NCBI GenBank assembly: GCA_037179335.1
Contig: JAKZHN010000025.1
Coordinates: forward strand, 1 to 64,000
Direction: 5' to 3'
From: Cyclaneusma minus
Taxonomy: Eukaryota > Ascomycota > Leotiomycetes > Marthamycetales > Marthamycetaceae
DNA length: 64,000 nt
Positions within the stretch are counted from its first letter, which is position 1, and each line of letters opens with the position of its first letter. The position numbers and the translations under genes are program-made. The notes beneath the pieces are model-generated. The model saw nothing but the letters and a program-made list of their open reading frames with translations. It did no database searches and was not told where the DNA came from. Shown one piece after another: positions 37,701-49,142 of the stretch.

Positions 37701-38786
37701 CTTTTCGATAGAGTTTGCGAGTTCTTGAATAGAGGGATGGGGAACTCTAGTCACTGCATAAATCTTCTGGCGCTTTCTTTTGGTCTTTGTATAGGAAGAT
37801 GACGACAAGCTTGCTGATTGAGAGCAGCTATTTCACCCAACAGTAGCGGGAATTTGTGTACGGCCTTTGAAAGCGAAGTGCGTTGAGTGTGGAGTAACGT
37901 GCTAGTCCCAATTTCCAACCTTACGGTTCATGGACGGCAGGTCACCTATAATTACACCAGCAACCTCTGTTCTGCTTTTGTTTTCGGGGATAGGTCAAGC
38001 CTTGCGTGGACATGTGTATCTGGTGACCTCAACGCGCATTTTTAGAAGCTTGATGCATTTGTTAATGTATCCTGGAGTCCCGAGAACCGATGTCAGCTTG
38101 TGTCGCAAAATCATAACAAACGATTACCTGAATTTAGCGTTCTCGACAAAACCTGAGAGGTGCGTCAGGAAGCATCTCAGTTGCTAATGTCAAGATGTAG
38201 GGAGCTCTGGCACTCGAGAATGCCTTCAGAATAGGAGAACACTAAGGAGATGGCTAAGGATGGATTTGAGGGTCTCTAGAAGTAAGAATATGAATGGTAT
38301 GGACGTCTAGAACAAGCTAATGTCTGACTGAACCAAAGAACCAAACAACAAGGACAAATGGGTGTCAAAACGAGTGTATTGTAAAAAATGCTAACTAGAA
38401 ACTGGCCACAAAGGCATGTAAATACTGGAAGAGCAGAGAATAGATTCTCCGCTCCAAGAATCCTGGCTAAAAATAACCGCAAAAGCTCAATACTCCAATC
38501 CACCACCTTCACCCCGCGACAGTAACAGCTAGAACTCGCTAACAGCAGAAAGAGGCTTTCGCAGCGGTTTCCTAGCCGCAGCATCTACTTTTCGTGTGGT
38601 GGTGACTCCAAACAATCTCATGCGGCTCCAAAAAACACCCGAAGTCTCAAATTCCAAGTCGCAGGCTCAACGCTTTTCAAGACACCCTTTCTAGGTGATA
38701 CAAATCCTCTCCCCGAATGCTAGTCTAGCTCTACTCCTTCTTCTCCCAGTCATCCTGGCCCCTCTCCAGTCATTTATGTGTAGTCT
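37701..38786. other. Unassigned spacer between R1 and the secreted-protein gene
   Basis: No clear TATA/box unit and no supported gene. It includes the 3' flank of the minus-strand gene starting at 39,651. A 102-codon minus-strand frame (38,276-38,584) begins hydrophobic but has no recognised domain. Confidence 0.4.
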
Positions 38787-39651
38787 TCAACAAGGGAAAC
38801 AGCAGTCCATCTGCCTCTTAAATATCATCGTTCCCTGCTTGGGCCAGAGGCTTGGATCGACTGGATCAGGACCACAGTACATACTCCTAGGATCCCACCC
38901 GCCAGTGTTGCATGTCGGTATATGATAGTCCGGTGGTGGTGGGAGAGGGTCATTGTGTTCAGGAGGCAGAACGACAGGGGCGGGTCCGTCATTGTTCGTC
39001 CAGCTGACGTCTCCGTACGAAAATTGGATATAGTCATTTGTGTGCTCTGCGGTAATATGAAGTGGGAGAGGTAGAACGCCGAGTAGGACGGTATGGTCGT
39101 GGTCGTTGATTGGATACCCGTTGTCGCCCGTGACGAAGATGGGGGTTTTGTTCTGGTCAAGGAGGGTAATCTCTCCATATAGATCGTGGTCGTTTATTCC
39201 GCACTCAGCCCCCATGCCCCACGTGCACAACCAGATCTCCGTCAGGTGCATGCAACATTGGCCAGGAGCGTAGGTTGGGGAAGGAGCTTCAGGTTGACTG
39301 CATCCTGAAGGAATTACTGGAGCTGTATAATTGGCATAGAACCCAGGCTTGTCGATCCCCGGGCATAACTTTTCCGGGATACATGAGGATGGGGTGTGAA
39401 TTTCAGTCTGGGTGGTTGTCACCAGGATAGTCGTAGATACCAGGACTGTGATTATCTCAGTAGAGATAAGAGTGGAGCTTGTCGTCGGAGTCGCATACTC
39501 GCAGATAACCGAGGGCAATGTAAGCGGCTCTGCGAGCCTTCCTAATCGTTCTCTTAGTATTGAAGATGGTGCTGGAGCCGGAATCAGCAGACTTACCATG
39601 AGTTGTCTTGAAGGCGACAGCGAGGAGCAGAAGCAAGGTTAGAGAATGCAT
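38787..39651 (-). CDS. Cysteine-rich secreted protein (269 aa), unknown family
   Basis: Exon 1 is 39,651-39,597 and exon 2 is 39,541-38,787. The intron (39,596-39,542, 55 bp) has GTAAGT, a perfect TACTAAG branch site and TTAG, and the join keeps the frame. Residues 1-18 (MHSLTLLLLLAVAFKTTH) are a clear signal peptide. A Thr/Ser-rich stretch (about 35-70) precedes a Cys-rich domain with about 13 cysteines, including GQCCMH, WLCTWG, AECG and the terminus MDCCFPC, plus an NYT glycosylation sequon. No transmembrane anchor is seen. Extracellular location is well supported; the role is unknown. In a plant-associated fungus it would be a candidate effector, which is inference. It lies inside the right-hand array but opposite to it, and has its own TATA box. 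An alternative acceptor 11 bp on is also in frame (CTCGCAG). Confidence 0.75.
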
Positions 39652-39734
39652 CCTGGATAGGTATTTGGCTGCTGGGCTCACTGGGTATGGCGTGACACGC
39701 AGAAGTAAGTGAGTGATAGCGGAGGGAAGTGTGG

Positions 39735-39780
39735 AATGTCGAGAGTGTTTTGGGGCGGATCAATCCTTTTATACCGTATT
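39735..39780 (-). promoter_or_regulatory. TATA promoter of the secreted-protein gene
   Basis: On the minus strand GGTATAAAAGGATTGATCC places a TATA box at 39,774-39,767, about 115 bp before the ATG. A pyrimidine-rich leader follows. It resembles the array cores, and is the one case here where such a core leads into a clear gene. Confidence 0.6.
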
Positions 39781-40222
39781 GTGAACAGGTGGTGAATTCT
39801 GGTAGTTCTGCCCTATCAATGCGGTAAGAAAACTGGACTCAGTAGTCTTAGTGCGAAAAATGTATTGGCTGCTTCTGCTGTACGGTGCGGTGCAAAATCT
39901 TGAGTGGTGCCAAATCTTGCAAACCATGGTAGCTGAGCGGTGGTTAGGTGTGACCACGACCACAAAGCATCCGCTAAAGAGGCGCATGCATTTTTGATGC
40001 CAATGCATGTTCCTCGAACAATTTGATAAGGTACGAGGCACTGAGTATTCACCACTGCTCGAACTATGAAGATGTGAAGTTACAGCAGACGACGAACTTC
40101 TAACGGTTCTGGACAATGAATACCTTAGCGAGGCGAGGCTATTCTGAACCATGGTGCTTTTTGCTAATTTGCGACCAAAGAACGATCAAAGAACCCTAGA
40201 ACATTAGAACCAAAGCCAAATG

Positions 40223-40280
40223 GCGACCGCACCATGGTCGCGCGACCACAGAACCGTCGCGTGACCGCAATGCGACGGTT
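40223..40280. repeat. Two adjacent perfect hairpins
   Basis: The first is GCGACC-N7-GGTCGC (40,223-40,241). The second is AACCGTCGC-N11-GCGACGGTT (40,252-40,280), a 9-bp perfect stem followed directly by TTTT. Related GCGACC words surround them (40,162-40,270). No gene is associated. Confidence 0.7.
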
Positions 40281-40804
40281 TTTCAGAATTGCCTCCGCCT
40301 GCTAAGGTATGCGACACGTGGTGGCCAGACTACAGTTGTAAATGGAATACCAGTCATCGCTTCCTCGATTCTTCTTTTTCGGGAATGAACACGCAGCCAA
40401 ATATCATGGAATTAACGGCCCCAACCGTAGATCCTCGAAATGACTCAAGATATGCATCCTAAGCACCGACTATCAGCGACGCCCCAAAGCCTCGAAACAC
40501 GAAATCAGAATCCAGAGCTTTAGTGCCGCGTCCGAGTAATTGTTGGGACCCAATAGAGCGCACGTATCCTTGAGCGACAATACTAGCTATCAAGTGACGG
40601 GAACATGAGCGTTTGGCAGCAGGACAGCCATGATTGGTTCATATTTCGCGTTTAGCACGAGGAATCTCGGATATTTTGCTCACAAAATTTCTCGAGATGC
40701 TGGTCAAAAAACGTCCTGAGTAGTTCAAGTGTGAGATTTTGGTCTTCCGTCAAGCCACGGGGCTTCCCAGTCACTCCCAGTTTCGAATTTCCAATTGAGC
40801 GGTT

Positions 40805-40828
40805 CAACCACAACCACAACCACAACCA
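40805..40828. repeat. Hexamer microsatellite (CAACCA)4
   Basis: Four perfect copies on the plus strand. On the minus strand it reads as Trp-Leu codons in a chance frame. Confidence 0.9.
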
Positions 40829-41399
40829 CCCCGGCTCGGAGCAAAGAGAGATAGAACTGGCACTCGGCTCAGAGAGACATCGTGTCATTCCGACGTTCGG
40901 CGAAGATATCACATGGAACTGCCTTCTGAACCACGTCTTCCTCTTCATCAAAACCCAAAGATCGCAACAAAGAGCTTCCCCTGACTTCAAGTCTCTCCAT
41001 ATCTCTTTCGAATTGGTGACGGTGAGCTGCGTGCTCGACAGCATCTCAGCTGGTTCGACGACAATGCTGTCGCCTAAATGTCCTGACTACCTCCATTTTC
41101 ATCTGGAGTCTTCTGCTTCGGGATCATACGCCCTATAACCTTCCCTCCGAAGCTCCCGTCTAAGGTTATAATTAGACCCTCAGCCCGCCTCCAGGCCTTT
41201 CCCTTCCCCAAACGGAACTCACAGGGAACCTGCTTCACGCTCGCAATGTTGGCCATGGAAATGATTAACTGGACTCCAGATATTGCGATAGACATAAAAG
41301 GTGCCCAGCTAGTGGGCAGATTTTGAGTTCCGCTGAGATATCTGCCAAGACAGCGAAGCAAAGTTGATCTAGAAATGCGATGAGATTTGCTCTCGGCAA

Positions 41400-44300
41400 G
41401 AAAGAGTCAAGTATCTGATCGATGACAGCTTGTTAGTTTCGACGGCAGAAGGTTGCTTCGACAGTACCTAGGCAAATGGAGATATGTGTTGGAACGTGGG
41501 GTTACGCGACTGGAGCAACTTGCATGTCCCTGCGCCCAAGTTCCTACTTTGGACTACCTCTAAGCCTCTCCCTCCTATCTACAGCGTCTCTGTCGGGGTA
41601 TAAGTAGATCACCTCCCCCCCTCGCATTCATTTTCTCGAGCAATAGAAAGGCTGATGTTCTTCTGCAGTCATGTCGGAAATGAGAAGCACGATTCCAGAC
41701 CGAGGCCGTTGTTGCCAGATACCTGTCTCTTTGGGATAACAGTGAGTTGATGGTGCGAAAATGCAGCAGGCATTAACTGCGCGCTGTGTTTGGATTGACG
41801 AGGAAGATGACGGTGAGCTTCCGACCCGACAACAGCCATATTCGTTCGGCAGTAGAACTGCTGCACCTTCTCTTCTCTGGCGCGCGATTGGGTTGTTATG
41901 CAATCGAGTTGCTTTGCTGCATGTTGTGGTTGAGACTTCGAATTTTCAAGATATGTACAGTCCCCGGTGAAGACGTCAGGGTGAGGTAGTGCTTTTGGAT
42001 TTTGGAGAGCCAAGTACGGGTCCTTTAGGGCTTTCAATATCCACCCACCCTGGAGGCTGCCTAAATCACGTGAGCCCGCGAAACGAAAGGCACAGACGAC
42101 TCCTTGGCTTGGGCGTCGCTGCGCTGGGACAGGCCTAGGGGGCATCACGTGACTTGAGCTTGCGGTGACTTGCAAGTCTCAAGTTCTGGAGACTGACCTT
42201 GAACCTGGGTCTGAGACGCCAGGCTAGGTATCAATAGACCAACATTTCCCAGCTCTCACTTTCTTCCCTCGAGTATAATCCTGCGCTTAACACAATGTCA
42301 CTCCCCCAGGGTAGTGGAAGCGATAAAATTCGCACCTCGAGTTTTCGTGGGATTCTGAAGTTGCTGGTTCTCTGATGAGAGTTAATCTCATACATGCTTG
42401 TAGCGGGAACTACCTAGACGAGTGAGGATTGTTCGGAGTAGGGGTGGTGAGCTCCTCGAACGGCAGCAGATTGGTGGGTTCGACAGTAGGGCTGTTACTT
42501 GGGGTGCGAACTCATATTTTCCGGTGGTCGAGTGGTGAGCCCTATCAATCCTTGAGTGCGAGATGGTAATTATCACCTAGCGGATTCTCTGAGTTCCTGG
42601 TGTCAAGAAATCAGGGATGGAGCAATTGTCTGTCACCGTACAGCCAGTGACAAATACAGCGCACCAACTACCAAGCTAGTATTTGTTGGTATCAATTGTT
42701 ATTGTCCATATTATCCTTATTTACGAAGAGTGTTTATAAGTTTGATGGTGCAGTTCTTTAACAAATATGGATCGTGAGATTTCGAACATGAGGAGTTGAG
42801 GATGTTTGCTTGATAAGACTGATCACATACCCAGGAAACCCTTCTAACCCGGACTGTTCCTGATAACTGAGAGCGAGCCAACCGTTTTTTCCCGGGAAAT
42901 AGGTATAGATTCTACGCCTTACCGTTTTCATAGTCACAACTTCGATGACATGAACGATATGTGGCAAAGAACTGCCATATCTGTGCTCCGAGTGGACACG
43001 AGACGGTGAGATATCTCTTCGGCGACAAGTCTCCTACCTCTAGTTAAGCAGCGACGCCACCGCTCGCCCTCTTGTCTACGACAACAGAGTCATCACGACC
43101 CATGATAACAGGAAGCACATACGACAGCATCTCAGATTGCTCGACATGAACGTTTAGCAAGCACCAACCCGCCGGAACCCGAAAGAAACGACTCCCTGCT
43201 TCCCTATAAAAGTGGCCAAGTCGAAGCTCAGCTTCAGCAAGATACTTCGAGCCATGGAGCGTGTTTGACCTGGAAGATCATCGAGCATTCCATCCACCCC
43301 CTTGAAGTTTGCAGTCAATTCTGAAACAAAGACATTTCAAGGGGGTATAACTGCTGTGATCTTTCATCGCATCCAATTTCAGCGCCCTCAACCGTCAAAG
43401 ACGAACCTCTACAATTGTAGGTGGCTTCGAGTCAACGACAGCAGTATGACCGATGCGACAGCATCAAGCTCTATGGACAGGCGGTCAATCCAAGTTCACA
43501 GTGACTGAGTTATGACTGAATGTAAGTAGAATGTCTGGAGAGCTCTAGGCTCGACTTCTTGTTATGGCGATGTAGAACACAGGTCATGTTACCGTATCAT
43601 TCTCGTCTTCTAAGCATTGAAACAGAAGAGCAAGATGAACAATATATAGCTGCGACTGGGACTCGGAGTATTGGGGTCTGATCACGTGACTGTGATAGAA
43701 CACTCGGGAAAAGGCTCAGAAAAGCCAAAACTCACAAGGAAGATACTCATCCTCCATCCTTCTGACTATAAGAACAGTCAAGCCACAGCGTCTTGAAATC
43801 CAACGACAAAGATGCAGGCAATGTTCTCGCATGTAAAAAACGAATATAGAGGAAGGTAGACTTACGAATCATCCCTCGACAACAGGCCTAGAGGTCTCCA
43901 AATATATTTGAGCACTGACTTCGAGCCCGTCACATACACTCAAAAAACGTCAGGAATCTCCATGCGCATCAGCAACAGCAGGTTGACAATGCGACAGAGG
44001 CCGAGGGACGTGACAACAGCTTAATCAGGGAGCGGGCTGCCAACGTAGGCTGATCATGTGGCTAAGCATTCGGGTCGTTGTGGACGAACCTGGGCGAGGT
44101 ACTTCGTAAAATCCAACTTTTGGATCTGGATAGGCCGTGGGACAGCTCGAGAAGCTTGGTCAAGACGGCTTTGCAGAAGACCCTTTCTCTGCTTTCGAAA
44201 TGAGCTGGCCAGATGGCTAAATATATAGCTCGAACCGTAGCAGTAGCTTCATTTTTACTACTAAGCGGACGAGTGACATCATTTATCTTGTCACGTGACT

Positions 44301-46440
44301 AAATTGGGTGTCGTAAACAGGGTGTCCCCCCTTCCTCCCAGCTTTGTTCAACGAGGTATAAAAGTCGCCCAGCCTCCAGCTTTCAGCAAAAACAAACGCA
44401 TTCTGGGTGCTGGAGCGGGACATGGACGACCACCCACGGTTTCCATTGTCAGATTTCGTCTCGCAACCTGTCAATCCTCATTGCAAGACACACTTTCTCA
44501 AATTCTGAAATTTCTTCAAGAAAGTCGAAGAGATATCTGTAAGCAAAACGCTCCGGAACTGCTGCCCCGACAGCAGCTTCAAGTTCCCATCAGTAGCTAT
44601 CAGGACATGACAACAGGAAAATTCTCTGTGAAGTGATTCGGCATACCGCATGCAATGGACTTCGCTTCTGGAACTTACCGATCTCAGAGCTGCAATTTCA
44701 ATTTTCGTTGTCCTCAGCTCTTGGGAGGGGATGACCGAGATCAGAGGCGCCCGTTCGCCAAGCTGGGTTGTAGTTCCATCGGTGAGAATATGGATGGTCG
44801 GAGGAAGGTGGCCGAATATATAGGCAGCGGGCAGCTCACGATGCAGTGGCTGAGTGAGCGAATCATAATGAATTTGTGAGAAGCTTAAACCCCCTTTCTC
44901 TCTGTCCACCCAATCTCGCGCAACCAGGTATAAAAGCATATGAAGCTCCAGCTCCCTACAAACTATGAACCACTCAAGCAAACAATGGCGGAATGTCGGG
45001 GATTCAAAGTATAACCTCAAGGTAGGTCATTATCAACCAGGCCGCAGGGCTAATTACTTCCCAGCGACAGTGTTTGGATTCAAGCTGGAGTCCCTTACGT
45101 GTAAGCAATCAAAATAGTTCACGCCTCATGCCTTGTCAACACCAATGACAGCAAACAGCGCCGCAGCATGACACGACAGATGACAGCAGACTCTTGCATT
45201 CAACAGCAGTACCCGTTAGCTGCTCAATCATCTGTTGTGTCTGACTGGCCGAGTGCTGGAAGATTGACGTTGTTCCCTCAAACTGGGGAAATAAACCCCA
45301 AAGTTGCAACCCACACAAACGCATCTCGATTTTTTAGCTAGAAGTGCAGGGGGGGCTTGATGCTTCAATACGGGTAGTTTTGAACTAGACAAAAATATGG
45401 CCATATTTGTAGGTGGAATCGCCATTTCTGCTCTGGGCAAGGATGGAGGGGGTCACGAGTCTTTTCTCAGAAACCAGATTATTCACATTGATGGCAGCAG
45501 AGGCATATCTCCGACAGCAGTCTGAGGGAGTGACAGTAGCAAGAATCGCCCAGAGAGAACCTCTCAATATCTCAACTTCAGTGTCCTGATGTCTGTCTTG
45601 GATTTGAGGCCAAAGCAAGAGCGTCAAACCTCACAGCGCTGGCTCCTGGTATCGAGCTTTCTGTCACACGATGCCCCTGAAATTCATCGTTAGAGTATTT
45701 TTCCAGAAGTGTCTTGCATTGCTACAGCAGGAACAGGTGGTTGTATTTATAAGTAGCAACTCTACCAAGGCTCTAAACAAGGAAGAAGTAAGCCGTAGAC
45801 TATCTCCTGAACCCCAGGTTCCCTTCACACCAGTCTGGCAGCCGACATAGATCTCCGACAGTAGTCCCAGTGTCGCGACAGCAGCAAGTCCCTCCGGATA
45901 CAGGCTTGCCTAAAGATCTTGATTCCGGTGTGCTCATGTTTTGACTGGGAGTGGAAACCAAATCAAGAGCACCAAATTACACAGCGCTAACACCAGTCTT
46001 CAATAACTTTGTGCTACAATGCCCTTGAGATTCGTAGAACGTCTGGTTTCCTTGGAATATCTTGGGTTCAAGTATCAGGAACAGGTGGTCATATTTATAC
46101 GTAGCAACTCCATTTCTCCGCTTTTCTTGACAATGGAGTGAGTCCGTCCAATCTCAAGCTTCCTCGGCACCAAAGACAGTGAACAGACGGGTATCTCCGA
46201 CAGCAATTCCAGGGCCACGACGGCAGCTAGTTCCACGAGATGCAAGCCTCTCTGGACAGCTTGACTCTGGTGCTCCCATCACTGCCTTGGAGTGGAACTC
46301 GAGCAAGGGCTCCGAGTCACATGCCGTCATACCCAAGTCCCTGGCTCAGCAGGATTCCTTTCGATCGCCTTTCGAATGAATGCTCTCGAAATCGAAAACT
46401 CGCTGGTTCAATATATAGTAGCTTAAGACCTGAGTAGCGG
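41400..46440 (+). repeat. Promoter-like array, right arm segment R2 (plus strand)
   Basis: TATA-like cores begin at 41599, 42229, 42733 (weak), 43205, 43642, 43765 (weak), 44221, 44357, 44817, 44930, 45744, 46092 and 46411. Box words precede them: TTCGACGGCAG and TTCGACAGTA (41,441-41,470), CGAACGGCAGCAG and TTCGACAGTAG (42,457-42,489), ACGACAGCAG (43,436), CCGACAGCAGC (44,568), and paired boxes at 45,141-45,210, 45,490-45,540, 45,857-45,890 and 46,196-46,230. CACGTG lies at 42,067, 42,146, 43,683 and 44,292. The last three units are the most regular, 319-348 bp apart, and share a leader beginning GTAGCAACTC after the first two TATA boxes. Short ATG frames after the cores are not conserved. 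Confidence 0.65.
45490..45760 (+). promoter_or_regulatory. Array unit promoter, right arm (TATA at 45,744)
   Basis: Boxes GATGGCAGCAG, CTCCGACAGCAGTC and GTGACAGTAGC at 45,490-45,540, TATTTATAAGTAGCAACTC from 45,744. The next unit repeats this order with boxes at 45,857-45,890 and TATTTATACGTAGCAACTC from 46,092. The near-identical copies show that box spacing and leader are duplicated together. Confidence 0.55.
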
Positions 46441-47838
46441 AGTGAGAGAGTGACCCCTTTGTTGCTCGTGTTTGTGTTGCCCGCAACAAAAGGGCTGTGT
46501 CCACAGTAGCAGCTGGTGGGATAAGGCAATAAGTAGGAGCGAAGTTTGCTGAGGGTTGAACGTATGCGAAACGGGGAGCTGGCAGTAAGCCACCACTTCG
46601 ATGTCCGTCCTCGACAAGGAGAGCTAGGAACTTGTAGACACAAGCTAATGAGTATGTTTTGTTGGAGGAGACGGCGAGGGCTGCAGATCCTTAAACGGAG
46701 AGAACGGGTGTAGAGGCAGGCGGAGGGGCGGGATCCTCGTTCTGGAGGAATTCAAGTTGTTAGTTGGTGTGGAAGGTCTGAAGACTTTTGGACAGGAGTT
46801 AGGGGACGGAAGGGCTCAAACAACTTATAGTTGGGACTGTTGCTGGACTTGAGAGTTCGTTGGCAAGTCGCCGATGTCTGAAGTCACTCTTCACGGCTGA
46901 GGTCACGAAAGGAGTCAAGTCAGGGGCCGGTTTCTCACCAATCTGAGTAGGATGGAAACTTCTCCTAGGCTGATCTCAAGCCACAGCGCTGCTCGCTGGT
47001 ATCGCAAGGCCCAAGCTCCTATCGCCAGTCTGTGATATTTGTTTGTTGTGATATTCTGCCGCCGCGTCCCCGAGCGAGCACCTCGCCGGCGCGGCGGCGG
47101 CGGCAAATCTTTGCTGCGCTCTCCTCGCTGCTCGCCTCAAGCCAGCAAACACTGCCCCATCCCAAATCCGCACGAAATCCTTAGCGCCGCAGAGCTCCAG
47201 AGGAAAGGCACAAAAAGACCTCAGAGTTCCTGCAACCCTCCCTCTTTCCTTCCCAACATTTTCCAACTCCTCCGCCCATCTTTCCTGGACAACATCATCC
47301 ATCAGCACATCGACCCTCATACTTCCTTCCACTTCTTTGATTCTTTTCAGAACCTTCTTGGCTTTGTCCTCTACCTTCCTGTCTACGTCGGTGCTTGCTT
47401 TCGCAGCTCTTCCTCGAGCTGCTCAACCAAGCCGCCGATGTAAACAAAGACGCCACGCGTCCCTGTCCAGAATGCGCCACAACAATAACATCACCGCGAC
47501 TTGGTTCTTGATCAGCAACTGCGCTTGGTAAGTCCTCCACTCTACCACCATCCCATTCCATCCAGCCTCTTCCTTCGTCGTCCAACATCTCCAGCTTGTC
47601 AACAACACTGCGCATGGACATAACACGCGTCCAGCACACAACAACAACTGCTGCCTTGCCCTTCCTCGATCCAATGCTAATGCGCTCTTCTTCCCAGTCC
47701 ACCTCTTCCTGCCTCCACCAGCCTGCGACAACAACAACAACAATAACAACAAGTCACATGATCAAGCTGCGCAACACTTCCAGCTCCTCCCAACTCAAGC
47801 TGCGCAATACTTCGAGCTCTTCCCAGCTCTTCAAACTG
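46441..47838. other. Transition from array R2 to the gene-debris region
   Basis: 46,441-46,980 shows no unit and no gene. 47,040-47,530 is a C-rich, plus-strand protein-like stretch ending in CTTGGTAAGTCCTCC (possible donor at 47,529). Overlapping minus-strand frames (46,976-47,702) are equally long, so I cannot choose and do not call a gene. Confidence 0.35.
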
Positions 47839-48055
47839 GTGACTCCTAACCCCGGCTACGTCTTCTCTCCTAACCTGGCACTGGGAATTCCCCGTCTTGC
47901 CGCGTGGGTTTTCGTAATTCCCCGCTTCGGCGTGTGGGTTCTCGTCATTCCCCGGCTTGATGTGTGGGTGCAGCATACAGACTTGAAGAGTGTTGACTAT
48001 GCGGTCTCACTTGGCATCGGTAACACTTTGCTGACTCCCCGGGTTCATCTTTTAG
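47839..48055 (+). other. Intron-like unit 1
   Basis: Donor GTGACT (weak), CTGACTCC branch region, acceptor TTTTAG. Three hairpin modules at about 47,886, 47,915 and 47,944, spaced 29 bp. Only the middle one has a TTCG loop. Confidence 0.5.
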
Positions 48056-48165
48056 GTCTTGCCACATCCATCCCTGAACCCTCCAGCTCGTCCAAACTTG
48101 CGCAACCCCTTGAGCTTAACCACCAGCTGCACAACACCTCGACACTGTTGTCTGCCTTATCAATG

Positions 48166-48373
48166 GTGAGTTCCAACCTCCGGGTCAACCCTCTTTGCTG
48201 ACCAGCATTTGTATAATGCCCCGCCTTCACGTGTGGGTTTTTATAATTCCCCACTTCGGCGTGTGGGTTTTCGTAATTCCCCGTTTTGGCGTGTGGGTTG
48301 CAAATGCTGGCTAGTAGATTGAGTTGAGCGATCTCACTCAGCCTTTGCTTGCATCTGCTGACATCTTTTTTAG
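48166..48373 (+). other. Intron-like unit 2
   Basis: Canonical GTGAGT donor after CAATG, GCTGACATC branch region, TTTTTTAG acceptor. Three modules at about 48,215, 48,243 and 48,273, with loops CTTCA, TTCG and TTTG. Confidence 0.6.
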
Positions 48374-48434
48374 GCTACACATCGAACTTTGGACCAGCCA
48401 TGCAACACACCTACCGCCTCTCTGCTTCTCAATG

Positions 48435-48613
48435 GTGAGTTCCAACCTTTTGGTCAGTCGTCTCTGCTATCCGGTATCTGGTAATTCCCCGCTTCGGCGT
48501 GCGGGTTGTCGTAATTCCCCGCTACGGCGTGTGGGTTGCGGATCCTGGCTTGGTAGATTGGACTGAGTGGATTCACTCAGCTTTTTGCTTGCATCTCGCT
48601 GACATCTTTTTAG
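48435..48613 (+). other. Intron-like unit 3
   Basis: GTGAGT donor after CAATG, GCTGACATC, TTTTTAG acceptor. Two modules (about 48,483 and 48,512) with loops TTCG and TACG, both UNCG type. Confidence 0.6.
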
Positions 48614-48678
48614 GTCTTCAAACACACCCAACGACCCACGACCTCCCCAAACAAAGACTTCTCTGTTCCTCTCAAACG

Positions 48679-48876
48679 GAGTTCCAACCTTTTGGTCAGT
48701 CCTCTCTCCTAACCCATTATCTGCATAATTCCCCGCTGCGGCGTGTGGGTTGTGGATGCTGGTTAGCATCTGTATAATACCCCGCTTCGGCTTGTGGGTT
48801 TCAAATGCTGTTAGAAGATTGGATTGAGCGAACCCACTCAGCTTTTTGCTTGCATCTCGCTGACAGCTTTTTTTAG
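48679..48876 (+). other. Intron-like unit 4, donor lost
   Basis: The GTGAGT donor is replaced by GGAGTTCC (ACGGAGTTCC), so splicing as in the other units looks impossible. Branch and TTTTTTTAG acceptor remain. Two modules (about 48,726 and 48,777) with loops TGCG and TTCG. Confidence 0.5.
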
Positions 48877-48957
48877 GTCTTAAGCCACACCCCACCATAC
48901 ACATAGAGATGTGAAACAGCTTAGCGACACACCGGCCTCGTCCTTGATCTTCAAATG

Positions 48958-49142
48958 GTGAGTCCAACCCCCGGGCACAGCCCCCTTTCCCGGCGAGTTT
49001 CTTCATAATTCCCCGTCTTTGCGTTGTGGGTTCTTCCCCGCTTTGGCGTGTGGGTTGCGGATACCGGCTTGGAGATGGTCACTGTGTGGACTCACCAAAC
49101 TTTAGCTATGCTCTTGCTGATCCGGCGACTGTTGTTTATTAG
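48958..49142 (+). other. Intron-like unit 5
   Basis: GTGAGT donor after AAATG, acceptor TTATTAG. Two modules near 49,006-49,057. The exon after it (GTCGAG..) is open for 63 codons. Confidence 0.55.

Larger units (their letters stand above)
39790..41400. other. Gene-poor spacer in the right arm
   Basis: Overlapping frames at 40,652-41,044 (minus, 130 codons from an ATG) and 40,731-41,138 (plus) have no recognised domains, and neither is convincing. It holds the hairpins at 40,223-40,280 and a hexamer repeat at 40,805-40,828. Confidence 0.4.
47839..49142 (+). repeat. Tandem array of five intron-like repeats with UNCG hairpin modules
   Basis: Five homologous segments, 180-217 bp each, separated by exon-like pieces of 61-110 bp that begin GTCTT or similar and end CAATG, AAACG or AAATG. 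Most begin GTGAGTTCCAACC, contain a CTGAC branch-like site and end in TTTTAG. Inside are 12 copies of a module around ATTCCCCGCTTCGGCGTG followed by TGGGTT, spaced 29 bp in the best runs. Minus-strand frames through the modules read NPHAEAGN-like repeats, but intron signals lie on the plus strand. Confidence 0.7.

Noticed and set aside
47677..49006. Minus-strand NPHAEAGN repeats as a repeat protein
   Set aside because: Frames break between modules, and the intron signals on the plus strand explain the layout better. Not fully excluded.
47886..49057. 29-bp modules as a CRISPR array
   Set aside because: Eukaryotic context, no constant-length unique spacers; modules abut or sit inside intron-like repeats.
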